Made by a program: the position numbers and the translations under genes. Of a stretch of DNA of 64,000 bases, positions 1 through 8,476 are shown one piece after another (within the stretch, counting starts at the first letter, position 1; each line of letters opens with the position of its first letter). The stretch is taken from contig NZ_JAQNCY010000002.1 in the NCBI RefSeq assembly GCF_028368855.1, positions 272,233 to 336,232 of the forward strand, given 5' to 3'. This DNA comes from Leisingera sp. SS27. Lineage in GTDB: Bacteria > Pseudomonadota > Alphaproteobacteria > Rhodobacterales > Rhodobacteraceae. A model generated the notes under the pieces. The model made no database searches, was not told the origin of the DNA, and was given only the letters and a program-made list of their open reading frames with translations.

Positions 1-106
1 CGGAGCGGTTCACTAGCGCCACGATCTCTGCATCCGGATTAAGATGGTGGGCCAGGGCATGGGGCAGGCCCATGTTGCCAAGGCCCGCAATCAGGACACG
101 GGTCAT
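1..106 (-). CDS. Gfo/Idh/MocA-type oxidoreductase, N-terminal 35 residues only
   Basis: Only the start of this leftward gene is inside the window. The first residues, MTRVLIAGLGNMGLPHA, form the beta-alpha-beta start of a Rossmann fold (GxGxMG) as in Gfo/Idh/MocA sugar dehydrogenases. Its ATG overlaps the stop of the upstream permease gene by four bases (ATGA), so the two are translationally coupled and the enzyme probably acts on the sugar imported by the adjacent ABC transporter. The transporter's ATP-binding subunit is not in the window and may lie further left. The exact substrate cannot be read from 35 residues. Confidence 0.7.
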   Translation of the reverse strand, partial: MTRVLIAGLGNMGLPHALAHHLNPDAEIVALVNRS

Positions 107-942
107 TTCACCGCTCCCGAGGTAATGCCGCGGATCAACTGGCGTGAGAAAATCACATAGAGGATCAGCACTGGCAGGATTGCCATCGAAAGCGCCGATA
201 GGACCGCGTTCCAGTCGGTCACGAATTGGCCGATGAAGACCTGGCTGCCCAGTGTCAGGGTCTTGGTTTCCTCTGCCGGAGCCAGGATCAGCGGGAACCA
301 CAGGTCGTTCCAGATCGGGATCATGTTGAACACGGCGACAGTTGCCATCGCCGGACGCACCAGCGGCAGCACCAGCCGGAAGAAGATGGTATATTCGCTG
401 AGCCCGTCGATACGGCCCGCGTTCTTGAGGTCGTCGCTGACCTGCTTCATGAACTCGCTGAGGATGAAGACCGCGAGCGGCAGTCCTTGGGCCGTGTAGA
501 CCAGGATCAGCGCCCACAGGGTGTTCACCAGACCCGATGCCACCATCATCTCGAGGATCGCAACGGTGCCGATGCGGATCGGGATCATGATGCCAAGCGC
601 CAGATAGAGGCCCATCAGCGTATTGCCCCTGAAGCGGTACTCGCTGAGCGCATAGGCGGCCATGGCGCCGAACAGCAGCACCAAGGCCAGCGAGGCGACA
701 GTGACAATCAGCGAGTTCTGGAAATACAGGAAAAAGTCCCCCTGTTTCATCACAGTCTGATAGCCGATCATTGAAAAGCTCTCGGCATCGGGCAGCGCCA
801 GCGGCTCGCGGAAGATCGCCTTGCGGGACTTGAAGCTGTTGATCAGGATCACAAAGACCGGGAACAGCGCAATCAGTGTATAAAGGATCAGAGCGCCATG
901 CATGGCATAGGTGTTGAGCGGGTTGGAGCGGGCCTTGTTCAT
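103..942 (-). CDS. Carbohydrate ABC transporter permease (MalG-like)
   Basis: A 279-residue inner-membrane permease of the CUT1 sugar importer family. About six hydrophobic segments are visible. The cytoplasmic EAA loop reads NAGRIDGLSEYTIFFRLVLP, including the conserved G and the terminal LP that contact the ATPase. It follows the MalF-like permease by 12 bases and overlaps the next gene by four bases, so it is in one leftward operon with murQ and the binding protein. Co-transcription with murQ suggests an amino sugar or a MurNAc-containing saccharide as substrate, but this is inference. Confidence 0.9.
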   Translation of the reverse strand: MNKARSNPLNTYAMHGALILYTLIALFPVFVILINSFKSRKAIFREPLALPDAESFSMIGYQTVMKQGDFFLYFQNSLIVTVASLALVLLFGAMAAYALSEYRFRGNTLMGLYLALGIMIPIRIGTVAILEMMVASGLVNTLWALILVYTAQGLPLAVFILSEFMKQVSDDLKNAGRIDGLSEYTIFFRLVLPLVRPAMATVAVFNMIPIWNDLWFPLILAPAEETKTLTLGSQVFIGQFVTDWNAVLSALSMAILPVLILYVIFSRQLIRGITSGAVK

Positions 943-954
943 GTCATCTGCTCC

Positions 955-1983
955 TTACAGCTGGTAGCGGCGCATCCGGGTCTGGACGCCAAAGAGGTAG
1001 ATACAGACCCCCAGCAGGATGATCGCAAACATCGCGCCGGCGATGGCAGAGCCCATGTGCGGATCGCCAAGCTGCAGCTGGAAGCCGAAGAACGTCCGGT
1101 ACATGAAGGTGCCAAGGATGTCGGTTGAAAAGTCAGGCCCGGCCAGCGCGCCTTGGGAGGCGTAGATCAGGTCGAAGGCGTTGAAGTTGCCGACAAAGGT
1201 CAGGATGGAGATGATCCCAATCGACGGCAGGATCAGCGGCAGTTTGATCTTCCAGAAAGCGCCCATGCCGGTGATGCCGTCGACCTCGCCTGCTTCGAGG
1301 ATTTCCTCGGGAATAGACAAGAGGGCTGCATAGATCAGCATCATCGGGATGCCGATGAATTGCCACACCGAAATCAGAGCGAGAGTGGTCAGCGCGTATT
1401 CTTCCTTGCCCAGCCAGGGGGCAAACAGTGACTTGAGGCCGACTGCGTCCAGCATAGAGGGCGCGATACCCCAGATCGGCGACAGGATCAGTTTCCAGGC
1501 AAAACCGACAATCACAAAGCTCAGGATGGTCGGAATGAAAATGGCCGACCGGTAAAGCGCGGCAAAGCGCAGCCGGGGGTGGCTGAGGATCGCAGCCAGG
1601 GCAATGCCGATCGGGTTCTGAACCAGCATGTGAACCAGGAAGAACCAGAAGTTGTTCCCCAGCGCGTTCCAGAACTGCTCGGACCAAATGGGATCGAAAA
1701 AGAGGGTCTGGAAATTGGCCAGGCCGGTGAAGACACGCTCCTGGTCGATCCTGGAATAGAGTGCCAGCCGCAGCGTGTTGGCCAGAGGAAAGATCATCAC
1801 CGCCGTATAGATCAGTACCGCGGGCGCAAGAAATACTGCGATGTGCAGACGGGGGCGGCGCCGGGAAGCGTGTTTTTGCACAGACTTGCCCGTTTCCAGT
1901 CTGGAGGCCTCGTTGATGTCCTGGGCAAACGCACTTACATCATTTGCATGTATCGCTTTGCCGGTTTGTAAAGGGCGGGACAT
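955..1983 (-). CDS. Carbohydrate ABC transporter permease (MalF-like)
   Basis: A 342-residue CUT1-family permease, partner of the MalG-like protein downstream. An N-terminal cytoplasmic stretch of about 50 residues precedes the first membrane segment, and six to seven hydrophobic segments follow. The EAA loop is visible as EEILEAGEVDGITG followed by FWKIKLP. An in-frame ATG 15 bases further upstream exists, but the GGAGGAAG ribosome-binding site lies between the two ATGs and supports the second one (MSRPLQTG) as start. It lies 98 bases after the substrate-binding protein gene. Confidence 0.9.
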   Translation of the reverse strand: MSRPLQTGKAIHANDVSAFAQDINEASRLETGKSVQKHASRRRPRLHIAVFLAPAVLIYTAVMIFPLANTLRLALYSRIDQERVFTGLANFQTLFFDPIWSEQFWNALGNNFWFFLVHMLVQNPIGIALAAILSHPRLRFAALYRSAIFIPTILSFVIVGFAWKLILSPIWGIAPSMLDAVGLKSLFAPWLGKEEYALTTLALISVWQFIGIPMMLIYAALLSIPEEILEAGEVDGITGMGAFWKIKLPLILPSIGIISILTFVGNFNAFDLIYASQGALAGPDFSTDILGTFMYRTFFGFQLQLGDPHMGSAIAGAMFAIILLGVCIYLFGVQTRMRRYQL

Positions 1984-2081
1984 GAGTACTTCCTCCATGT
2001 CTTAGAATTGGTCGGCCGTGCGGGGGCAGGAGGGCCGGCGGGGCCGGGTAACAGGGCGCGACAGAGCGCCCCGTTACAGGC

Positions 2082-3338
2082 TTAGTTCTGTTGCGGAGCG
2101 TACCAGCTGGCCAGGCCGTCCTGCAGCTTGGTACCCAGCTCCTCAGGGGAAGCGGTACCTTTGATAGCCGCGACGGATGCACCCCAGGTCTCGTTTTCGA
2201 GATTCGGTGTGCCGCGTGACAGGATCTGATAGGTGGAGCGGATGGTGCTTTCACACTCACCGCGCCAGCTGACGAATTCCTTGGCTAGGGGATCTTCCAG
2301 TTCCACAGGCTCTTTGGACAGAGGGAAAAAGCCCGGCAAAGCATTGCCGAAGATTGCAGCGAACTCCGGCGAGGCAACCCACGTCAAGAAGGCCTTGGCA
2401 GCTTCCGGGTTGTCAGTGGAGGCGTTCATGCCGATGCCGATGTCTGTGTGGTCAGATATATAACAGGTGTCGCCCGCATTCTGCACCGGCGGCTTGAAGG
2501 CGCCCATCTTGAAGTCGGCAAGCGTGTTGAAACCCGAGATTTCCCAGGACCCCGCGGGATAAATGGCGGCGCGGCCGAGTGTGAACAGATTTTGGCTGTC
2601 CGGGTAGGTTTGCGCCTCATAGCCATCGCCCAGGTAGGGGCTCCATTTTGCGAGGGTGGCGTAGGGTGCGGTCCAGGCTTCATCCGTCAGCTTTTGCTCG
2701 CCTGCAATCAAAGCGCGGCGGCCGTTTTCGCCTTTCCAGTAGTTCGGGCCGATGTTGTTGTAGCCCATGGTTGCGGCTTCCCACTGGTCGTTGGTGCCCA
2801 TCGCCATTGGAATATAGCTGCCGTCCTCGCTTATCTTTTCCAGTGCTGCAAAAAAGTCGGCTTCGGTTTTCGGCACCTCGATACCCAGTTCAGCAAAGGC
2901 ATCGGCGTTGTAGATGAAGCCGTGAATGACGGAGGCCATCGGCACGCAGAAGCTGGAGGAGCCATCGTCGGTCTGCCAAGCCGATTTGGCCACGTCAGAG
3001 AAGTTACTCATGGCGTCCAAATCGCCGAGATCGGCCAAATGGCCGGCCTGGAACAGGGCCAGCGAAGCGTCGAAGGGGCGGCAGGTGATCAGGTCACCCG
3101 CGGAGCCTGCGTCCAGCTTGGAATTCAGCACTGCGTTGTATTCCGGAGGTGCCGACGGGGTGAATTTCACCCTGATACCGGGATGTTTGGCCTCAAAGGC
3201 AGGAATAATCTTGTCCTGCCAGAGGGTCAGGTCGTCATTCCGCCAGCTTTCAATAGTCAGGGTTACATCGTCCGCCCAGCTTGCCGTGGCGGTTAACGTT
3301 GTTGCGGTAAGCACAGCTTTAAGAGTTTTCCGTTTCAT
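2082..3338 (-). CDS. Extracellular sugar-binding protein of ABC importer (SBP_bac_1)
   Basis: A 418-residue periplasmic solute-binding protein, family 1. The first 22 residues are a Sec signal peptide ending ATASWA before DDVTLTIESW. The mature part has the typical start of this family (WRNDDLTLWQDKIIPAFEAK) and a C-terminal TWVASPEF segment. It sits between murQ and the two permease genes in the same direction, 26 bases from murQ, and would deliver the substrate to them. Ligand specificity cannot be deduced; proximity to murQ, nagA and a sugar kinase suggests an amino sugar. Confidence 0.92.
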   Translation of the reverse strand: MKRKTLKAVLTATTLTATASWADDVTLTIESWRNDDLTLWQDKIIPAFEAKHPGIRVKFTPSAPPEYNAVLNSKLDAGSAGDLITCRPFDASLALFQAGHLADLGDLDAMSNFSDVAKSAWQTDDGSSSFCVPMASVIHGFIYNADAFAELGIEVPKTEADFFAALEKISEDGSYIPMAMGTNDQWEAATMGYNNIGPNYWKGENGRRALIAGEQKLTDEAWTAPYATLAKWSPYLGDGYEAQTYPDSQNLFTLGRAAIYPAGSWEISGFNTLADFKMGAFKPPVQNAGDTCYISDHTDIGIGMNASTDNPEAAKAFLTWVASPEFAAIFGNALPGFFPLSKEPVELEDPLAKEFVSWRGECESTIRSTYQILSRGTPNLENETWGASVAAIKGTASPEELGTKLQDGLASWYAPQQN

Positions 3339-3364
3339 TGATTCCTCCCATGTTTGATCTTGAG

Positions 3365-4264
3365 TTAGCTCAGAAGTTGCGGCAGCTTCATCAATGCTGA
3401 ACGCAGCCGACCCGCGCTGTCCTCCAGCAGCTCAACTGCGTGGCCGGGGGATGCCGCTCCGGCGCAAATGAGGATAGCCGGTTTCACGGCGCCATCTGCC
3501 AGCTCCAGTGCGGCCTGGGCTGCAGCGGGGGTGGCGCCCGTTACCCGAGTGATAATGCCTTCTGCACGGTTGCGCAGTTTGGCGTTGTCTGCGCGCAGAT
3601 TGACCATCATCCCGTCGTGGACATGACCCAGCTTTATTGCCATCAGGCTGGAAAGCATGTTCAAGGCGATCTTCTGAGCCGTGCCCGCACCCATGCGAGT
3701 TGAACCGGAGATCAGCTCTGGCGGGGTCGTCAGAAGGATCGCGTGGTCGCATTGCGCCAGCAGCGGGCTACCGGGATTATTGGCAATTCCGATAGTGCAG
3801 GCACCTGCGAGGCGGGCTAGACGGGCTGCCTCAAGCGTATAAGGCGTGCTGCCGCTGGCGGAGACTGTAATGACCGTGTCACTTGAGGAAAGCCCGGCTA
3901 GTCCCTCGGCCAGTCCTGCGGTGTCGTCTTCAGTTCCGCCGGGCATGTGTGCGGATTGCGGCAACCCGCCTGCCATAAGAATGCGGATACGGTCTTCTGC
4001 AATGCCGAAAGTGCCGCCCAGTTCCATGGCGTCTGCGGCGGCCATCAATCCGGAGGAGCCTGCTGCGGCATAGTAAAGGGACCCGCCCGAAGCGAGGCTG
4101 CGTGCCATCGCCTTGGCGCCTCCACTAATAGCGCGCAAGGCATGCCTCGGAGCGCCAGCTGCCTCATGCTGGCCTTTGGCGAGCGCTAAGGCGGCTTCTT
4201 CCAGCGGCTGATTGTCCAGCTTGCTGGCGTCGGGGTGGAGTTGCTCAGTCGGGTTTGGCAGCAC
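3365..4264 (-). CDS. murQ: N-acetylmuramic acid 6-phosphate etherase
   Basis: MurQ cleaves the lactyl ether of MurNAc-6-phosphate to give GlcNAc-6-phosphate and D-lactate in cell-wall sugar recycling or scavenging. The SIS fold and family signature are clear: AAAGSSGLMAAADAMELGGT near the phosphate site and ELISGSTRMGAGTAQK at about residue 190. Length (299 aa) fits the family. An ATG exists at 4279, but AGGAG lies just downstream of it and seven bases before a GTG at 4264, so the GTG start (then LPNPTEQLHP) is preferred. First gene of the leftward operon, divergent from the kinase gene. Confidence 0.93.
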   Translation of the reverse strand: MLPNPTEQLHPDASKLDNQPLEEAALALAKGQHEAAGAPRHALRAISGGAKAMARSLASGGSLYYAAAGSSGLMAAADAMELGGTFGIAEDRIRILMAGGLPQSAHMPGGTEDDTAGLAEGLAGLSSSDTVITVSASGSTPYTLEAARLARLAGACTIGIANNPGSPLLAQCDHAILLTTPPELISGSTRMGAGTAQKIALNMLSSLMAIKLGHVHDGMMVNLRADNAKLRNRAEGIITRVTGATPAAAQAALELADGAVKPAILICAGAASPGHAVELLEDSAGRLRSALMKLPQLLS

Positions 4265-4431
4265 GTGTTCTCTCCTCATTGGCGGGAAGCATACCTATAC
4301 AATACCATTTGTCCACCAAAAAAATGATGTCTATATTGGCGCCTTAAATATAGATGAATTTGGAGGGTCTGAGGGGGAATGGATGTAATTTGGTATTTAC
4401 TTTGCAACAAAGGCATCATAAAGGTATCAGC
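4265..4431. promoter_or_regulatory. Divergent promoter region between murQ and the sugar kinase operon
   Basis: This 167-base AT-richer stretch separates the two divergent arms of the amino-sugar locus and must hold both promoters. The word TGGTATT occurs twice in opposite orientation (AATACCA near 4301 and TGGTATT near 4390), possible half-sites for the GntR regulator encoded at 5307. No clear -35/-10 pair was assigned. The kinase gene start at 4432 has only a weak ribosome-binding site. Confidence 0.4.
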
Positions 4432-5310
4432 ATGCTTGAGACAAAAAACAATCCAATCATCGCCGTGGATGGCGGCGGAACGACATGCCGGATTGCGTAT
4501 GCTGATGGAACCCGGCAGGTTCTTGTCGAGACTGGTCCAGCCAACGTTACCAGCGACTACGATGGCGCTATTGTGCGGTTGAAGGAAGGGTTGGCAGAAC
4601 TGGCAGCTGGGTTGGATGTTTCACCAGAATTGTTGAAGCGGCTGCCGGCCTATCTTGGGCTGGCCGGCGTTACGGGCGATCGGATTGCGCGGCGGGTGGC
4701 TGCAGACTTGCCTTTGGAGGCTGTGCGTGTCGAGGATGACCGCCATCCCGCACTTGCAGGAGCCCATGGCGCAGCCGATGGCGCAATTGCCCATTGCGGT
4801 ACCGGATCGTTCATGGCCTATCAGTCGCAAAGCGTCCGGCGCTTCGCTGGCGGCTGGGGGCCGGTGTTAGGCGATGAGGCGTCGGCTCAATGGGTTGGCC
4901 GCAGGGCATTGGCCGTGACGCTGGACGCCTGGGATGGTCTGGCGGCAAAAACTGCCCTGACAGACGCGCTGCTGAAGGAATACGGCGGGACCGATGGCAT
5001 TGTCGCTTTCGCCTCGGATGCTAAGCCGCATGAATTCGGCCAGATTGCGCGCTTAGTGACGGCTGCAGCAGCTTCTGGGGATGGCATTGCCGCTTCGCTG
5101 ATGCGCGACGCTGCAGGCCACCTGCTGCAAGGCTTGGAAATGATGGGGTGGACCCCGGCCATGCCGCTCTGCCTTACCGGGGGCATCGGCCCACACTATG
5201 CTGCGTTCCTGCCGGAGAACGCGCAGAATGCGGTTACAAAGCCCAAGGGTGCGCCCATCGATGGTGCCATAACTCTGGCCCGGGCTTTTCAAGCGGAGCT
5301 GTCAGCATGA
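4432..5310 (+). CDS. BadF/BadG/BcrA/BcrD-type ATPase, probable N-acetylglucosamine/amino-sugar kinase
   Basis: A 292-residue ASKHA-fold kinase. The phosphate-1 motif AVDGGGTTCRIAYADG is at residues 9-24, a second motif HCGTGSF at about 122, GGWGPVLGDEASA at about 140, and the adenosine loop LTGGIGPHYAAFLP near the C-terminus. This family includes GlcNAc and glucosamine kinases. Position with murQ, nagA and a NagB-II-like deaminase favours phosphorylation of GlcNAc or MurNAc in the cytoplasm. Open frame extends upstream, but homology to the family begins at this ATG. Its stop overlaps the next start by four bases. Confidence 0.85.
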   Translation: MLETKNNPIIAVDGGGTTCRIAYADGTRQVLVETGPANVTSDYDGAIVRLKEGLAELAAGLDVSPELLKRLPAYLGLAGVTGDRIARRVAADLPLEAVRVEDDRHPALAGAHGAADGAIAHCGTGSFMAYQSQSVRRFAGGWGPVLGDEASAQWVGRRALAVTLDAWDGLAAKTALTDALLKEYGGTDGIVAFASDAKPHEFGQIARLVTAAAASGDGIAASLMRDAAGHLLQGLEMMGWTPAMPLCLTGGIGPHYAAFLPENAQNAVTKPKGAPIDGAITLARAFQAELSA

Positions 5311-6062
5311 ATGCAACAACTTTCCTCGCTCCTGATGATTGGCTCGAGACCACCGGCGGGCCTCGCTATGTCCGGCTGCGTCAACGGCTGGAAGAGGGCA
5401 TTGAGGCTGGTGTTCTGCCGCCCAACTCCTCTTTGCCGCCAGAGCGGGAGATTGCAGAGATCACCGGGCTGTCCAGGGTGACTGTGCGCAAGGCCATTCA
5501 GGAGCTGGTGAAGCAGGGTGCGATTGTTCAGCGCCAAGGCTCTGGCTCTTTCGTTCGGGAATCCGCGCCGCGTCTTGAGCAGTCACTCTCCCACCTCACT
5601 TCTTTCAGCGAAGATATGCGGCTTCGAGGCATGGAAACCAGCGCCAAGTGGCTTGAACGAGGCGTCTTCCTTCCCTCGCCAGAGGAGGTGGCGGTGCTTG
5701 GGCTGCCAGCTGACGGCCAGGTGGCGAGAATCTGCCGCTTGCGCGAGGCCGGCGGGCGCCCAATGGCTGTGGAACGTGCTTCGCTGCCGCTGGACATTCT
5801 GCCGAACCCGCTGGCTGTTCGCGACTCGCTTTATGAGCTCCTGGAGGAAACCGGCAGTCGGCCGGTGCGCGCCATTCAGAAGATTTCTGCAGTTAATCTG
5901 GAAGAGGAAGACGCGGCTTTGCTGGGTGTGGCCGAAGGTGCAGCCGGGCTTAGCATCCAGCGCATTTCCTACCTCAACAGCGGCCGTGTTGCAGAGTTCA
6001 CCAAGTCCAACTACCGCGGCGATGCCTATGACTTTGTGGCTGAGCTGAGGCTTACCCCCTGA
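5307..6062 (+). CDS. GntR/HutC-family transcriptional regulator
   Basis: A 251-residue repressor-type regulator. The N-terminal winged helix-turn-helix spans about residues 18-85 (LPPEREIAEITGLSRVTVRK, then GSGSFV), followed by a UTRA effector domain (about 100-245) with the usual closing SNYRGDAYDF. It is the NagR/DasR type that normally senses a phosphorylated amino sugar such as GlcN-6-P or GlcNAc-6-P. It is translationally coupled to the kinase gene (ATGA overlap) and followed after 29 bases by the SIS gene. It probably controls the divergent locus around 4265-4431. Confidence 0.9.
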   Translation: MNATTFLAPDDWLETTGGPRYVRLRQRLEEGIEAGVLPPNSSLPPEREIAEITGLSRVTVRKAIQELVKQGAIVQRQGSGSFVRESAPRLEQSLSHLTSFSEDMRLRGMETSAKWLERGVFLPSPEEVAVLGLPADGQVARICRLREAGGRPMAVERASLPLDILPNPLAVRDSLYELLEETGSRPVRAIQKISAVNLEEEDAALLGVAEGAAGLSIQRISYLNSGRVAEFTKSNYRGDAYDFVAELRLTP

Positions 6063-6091
6063 TCCGCAACACCGATGGAAAGGCTGACCCG

Positions 6092-7120
6092 ATGACCCCG
6101 AACACCACCCTGATGCGACAGGAAATCGAAGAGATCCCCGTCGCGGTCGATCGCTTGCTTAGCAATGGCGGCGAAGCCCTGGCTGCGGCTGCGGATGTGG
6201 CGAGGAATTACGGGCTCAAGTTCATGATTTCGGCCGCGCGCGGCTCTTCGGACCATGCCTGCACCTATCTCAAATATGCCAGCGAGCTGCTGCTTGGTTT
6301 ACCGATGGCGTCGATTGGCCCGTCGGTTGCCTCCGTCTACGGGGCCGAACTGAAGGTTGCCGGCGCTCTGTGTCTGTCTGTTTCGCAATCAGGGCAGAGC
6401 CCGGACATCGTGGAGCTGACCAAAACTGCCCGGAAAGCAGGCGCGGGCACGGTTGCCATCACTAACGATCCTGCGTCCCCTCTCGCTTTGGCGGCGGAGG
6501 CGGCGCTGCCGCTGCACGCCGGCCCGGAGCGCAGCGTGGCGGCGACGAAGACCTTTGTGACATCACTGGTTTCCGGGCTGTGGCTGCTGGCTGAACTGAA
6601 AGGCGATGCCGAACTCTTGGCAGCATTGCATCGCCTGCCGGAACAGCTTGATGCTGCCACGCGCTGCGAATGGAGTGCTGCAGCCGCGGCCATTACTGGA
6701 AGCTCGCTGTTCACTCTGGGACGCGGGCCCAGCATGGCAATCTCGAACGAGGCGTCGCTGAAATTCAAGGAAACCTGTCAGATCCATGCGGAAAGCTATT
6801 CTTCAGCAGAGGTGCTGCACGGCCCGGTGTCGATCGTGGAGAGCGGCTTTCCGGTCATTGCATTTGCCGCGAATGATGTCGCGGAGCCGCTCCTGGCGCA
6901 AGTCGCTGACACCTTGGCAGCCAAAGGGGCTCAGGTGTTTGCCACAACACCTCTGGCGGCACAGGCCAATGTGCTTCCGCATGTCCGCACCGGCCACTGG
7001 CTGACAGACCCCGTGGCGGCCATCGTCTCCTTTTATGCGATGGTTGAGCAAGTGGCGGCACAGCGCGGCATAAACCCGGATGCGCCGCGGCATCTGCGCA
7101 AAGTGACGGAAACGGTATGA
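6092..7120 (+). CDS. Tandem SIS-domain protein, probable glucosamine-6-phosphate deaminase (NagB-II type)
   Basis: A 342-residue protein with two SIS domains, like the isomerase half of GlmS but without the glutaminase domain. Visible elements are AARGSSDHACTYLKY near residue 49, SVSQSGQSPDIVELTK near 98, and ETCQIHAESYSSAEVLHGP near 226 with the conserved Glu and His of sugar isomerization. Such proteins are commonly GlcN-6-P deaminases (NagB-II), converting GlcN-6-P to fructose-6-P and ammonia. The nagA start overlaps its stop by four bases, which supports this role. An AgaS-like function is the alternative. Confidence 0.88.
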   Translation: MTPNTTLMRQEIEEIPVAVDRLLSNGGEALAAAADVARNYGLKFMISAARGSSDHACTYLKYASELLLGLPMASIGPSVASVYGAELKVAGALCLSVSQSGQSPDIVELTKTARKAGAGTVAITNDPASPLALAAEAALPLHAGPERSVAATKTFVTSLVSGLWLLAELKGDAELLAALHRLPEQLDAATRCEWSAAAAAITGSSLFTLGRGPSMAISNEASLKFKETCQIHAESYSSAEVLHGPVSIVESGFPVIAFAANDVAEPLLAQVADTLAAKGAQVFATTPLAAQANVLPHVRTGHWLTDPVAAIVSFYAMVEQVAAQRGINPDAPRHLRKVTETV

Positions 7121-8250
7121 GCAGCGGGGCGATTATCTACTGTGGCGGATCTGTCTTCGACGGAGAAAAGCTGCATAAGGGCGCAGCGCTGCGGCTCGAG
7201 GCCGGCCGCATCGCCGCAATTGGCACTGATGCGCCGGCCGGGGGCGCAGACGTGGTCGACCTTAAGGGCGGCATCCTCGCCCCCGGCTATGTCGATCTGC
7301 AAGTGAACGGCGGCGGCGGTGTCATGTTCAATGGAGATCCCTCAGTGGACACCCTGCGGCGCATTGCGGCTGCCCACCGGACCTTGGGGGCAACCTCGAT
7401 CCTGCCCACCCTGATCACCGACACTGCTGCCAAGACCCGCGCCGCCATAGCGGCCGCCACGGCGGCTGTGGCTGAAGGCGTGCCGGGGATTGCAGGACTG
7501 CATCTGGAAGGGCCGCATCTGTCGGTATCCCGGAAGGGCGCCCATGACGCCGCATTGATCCGCCCGATGGAGGAGGACGATCTGGTCGCACTTGTGGCGG
7601 CTGCGCAATCCTTGCCAGCGCTGATGCTAACGGTTGCGCCCGAGAATGTGTCGGTTAATCAGGTGAAATCGCTAGTTGCCGCTGGCGCAGTTGTTTCACT
7701 GGGCCATAGCGATGCAAACTATGAAACCTGCCTGTCTTACGCAAAAGCGGGTGCATCCTGTGCCACCCATCTGTTCAATGCCATGAGCCAGCTGGGCAAC
7801 CGGGAACCCGGGCTTGTCGGTGCGGTTCTGGCCTCGGGCAGGCTGAGCGCTGGATTGATTGCCGACGGTGTTCATGTTCACCCTGAATCCATGCGGGCCG
7901 CCTGGGCCGCCAAGACGGGGCCGGGCCGGATCTTTCTGGTGAGCGATGCGATGGCACCTGCGGGCACTGCGCAGGATGCATTCGAGCTTGAAGGCCGTCG
8001 GATTTCCAGAAAACAAGGCAAGCTAACGCTGGCGGATGGAACTTTGGCCGGAGCTGATTTGGACCTGACTTCCGCTTTGCGGGTTTTGACGTCACAGGTA
8101 AATGTTCCACTTGAGGAAGCTCTTGCCTCTGCCACTCGAATCCCGGCTGATCTGATGGGACTTAGCGGTGCGGGACGGTTGCAAACCGGTAGCCAATGTC
8201 CGCTGATCCGCATTGCAGGCGATCTAAACGAAGTAGAGGTGCTCGCCTGA
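7117..8250 (+). CDS. nagA: N-acetylglucosamine-6-phosphate deacetylase
   Basis: A 377-residue amidohydrolase that removes acetate from GlcNAc-6-P. Family motifs are visible: GYVDLQVNGGGGVMFNG, the metal-binding HLEGPHLS at about residue 128, GHSDANYE at about 195, THLFNAMSQL at about 215 and LVSDAMAP at about 274, which carries the catalytic Asp. It is the last gene of the rightward amino-sugar operon, coupled by ATGA overlap to the NagB-II-like gene. Its product feeds that deaminase. Confidence 0.95.
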   Translation: MSSGAIIYCGGSVFDGEKLHKGAALRLEAGRIAAIGTDAPAGGADVVDLKGGILAPGYVDLQVNGGGGVMFNGDPSVDTLRRIAAAHRTLGATSILPTLITDTAAKTRAAIAAATAAVAEGVPGIAGLHLEGPHLSVSRKGAHDAALIRPMEEDDLVALVAAAQSLPALMLTVAPENVSVNQVKSLVAAGAVVSLGHSDANYETCLSYAKAGASCATHLFNAMSQLGNREPGLVGAVLASGRLSAGLIADGVHVHPESMRAAWAAKTGPGRIFLVSDAMAPAGTAQDAFELEGRRISRKQGKLTLADGTLAGADLDLTSALRVLTSQVNVPLEEALASATRIPADLMGLSGAGRLQTGSQCPLIRIAGDLNEVEVLA

Positions 8251-8476
8251 ACTAAATTCAATCTGCATGGCGGTGAGCGGGAGTTCACCAGTGCCCTTCA
8301 GAACCGGGATCCTAGCCCCGGGTTGTCATCACTCAAAATGTTAGCGTTACCTTTTTTGAGTGGCCTGCCAAATGCCAGAGAAGTGAAAATGCACAAAATC
8401 GATCCGCAAGTTCCGCAGTATCGCACAGGGCTTCCAACTCCGCTTCACGCGACCTATCAGAAGGCAGGTTAAGACT
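8251..8476 (+). promoter_or_regulatory. Intergenic region before zwf with possible LacI-type operator
   Basis: The 226 bases between nagA and zwf hold TGTTAGCGTTACC at 8339-8351. This resembles the TGTTAGCG/CGCTAACA palindrome used by LacI-family sugar regulators, with the right half imperfect. A G/C-rich inverted element (CCGGG...CCCGG) around 8308-8322 could form a weak hairpin after nagA but has no T-run. zwf uses a GTG start preceded by AAGGCAGG. Confidence 0.35.

Noticed and set aside
226..774. Long reading frames antisense to the permease genes (and many similar ones along the window)
   Set aside because: They mirror the high-GC codon structure of the real genes, lack ribosome-binding sites and have no recognizable domains.
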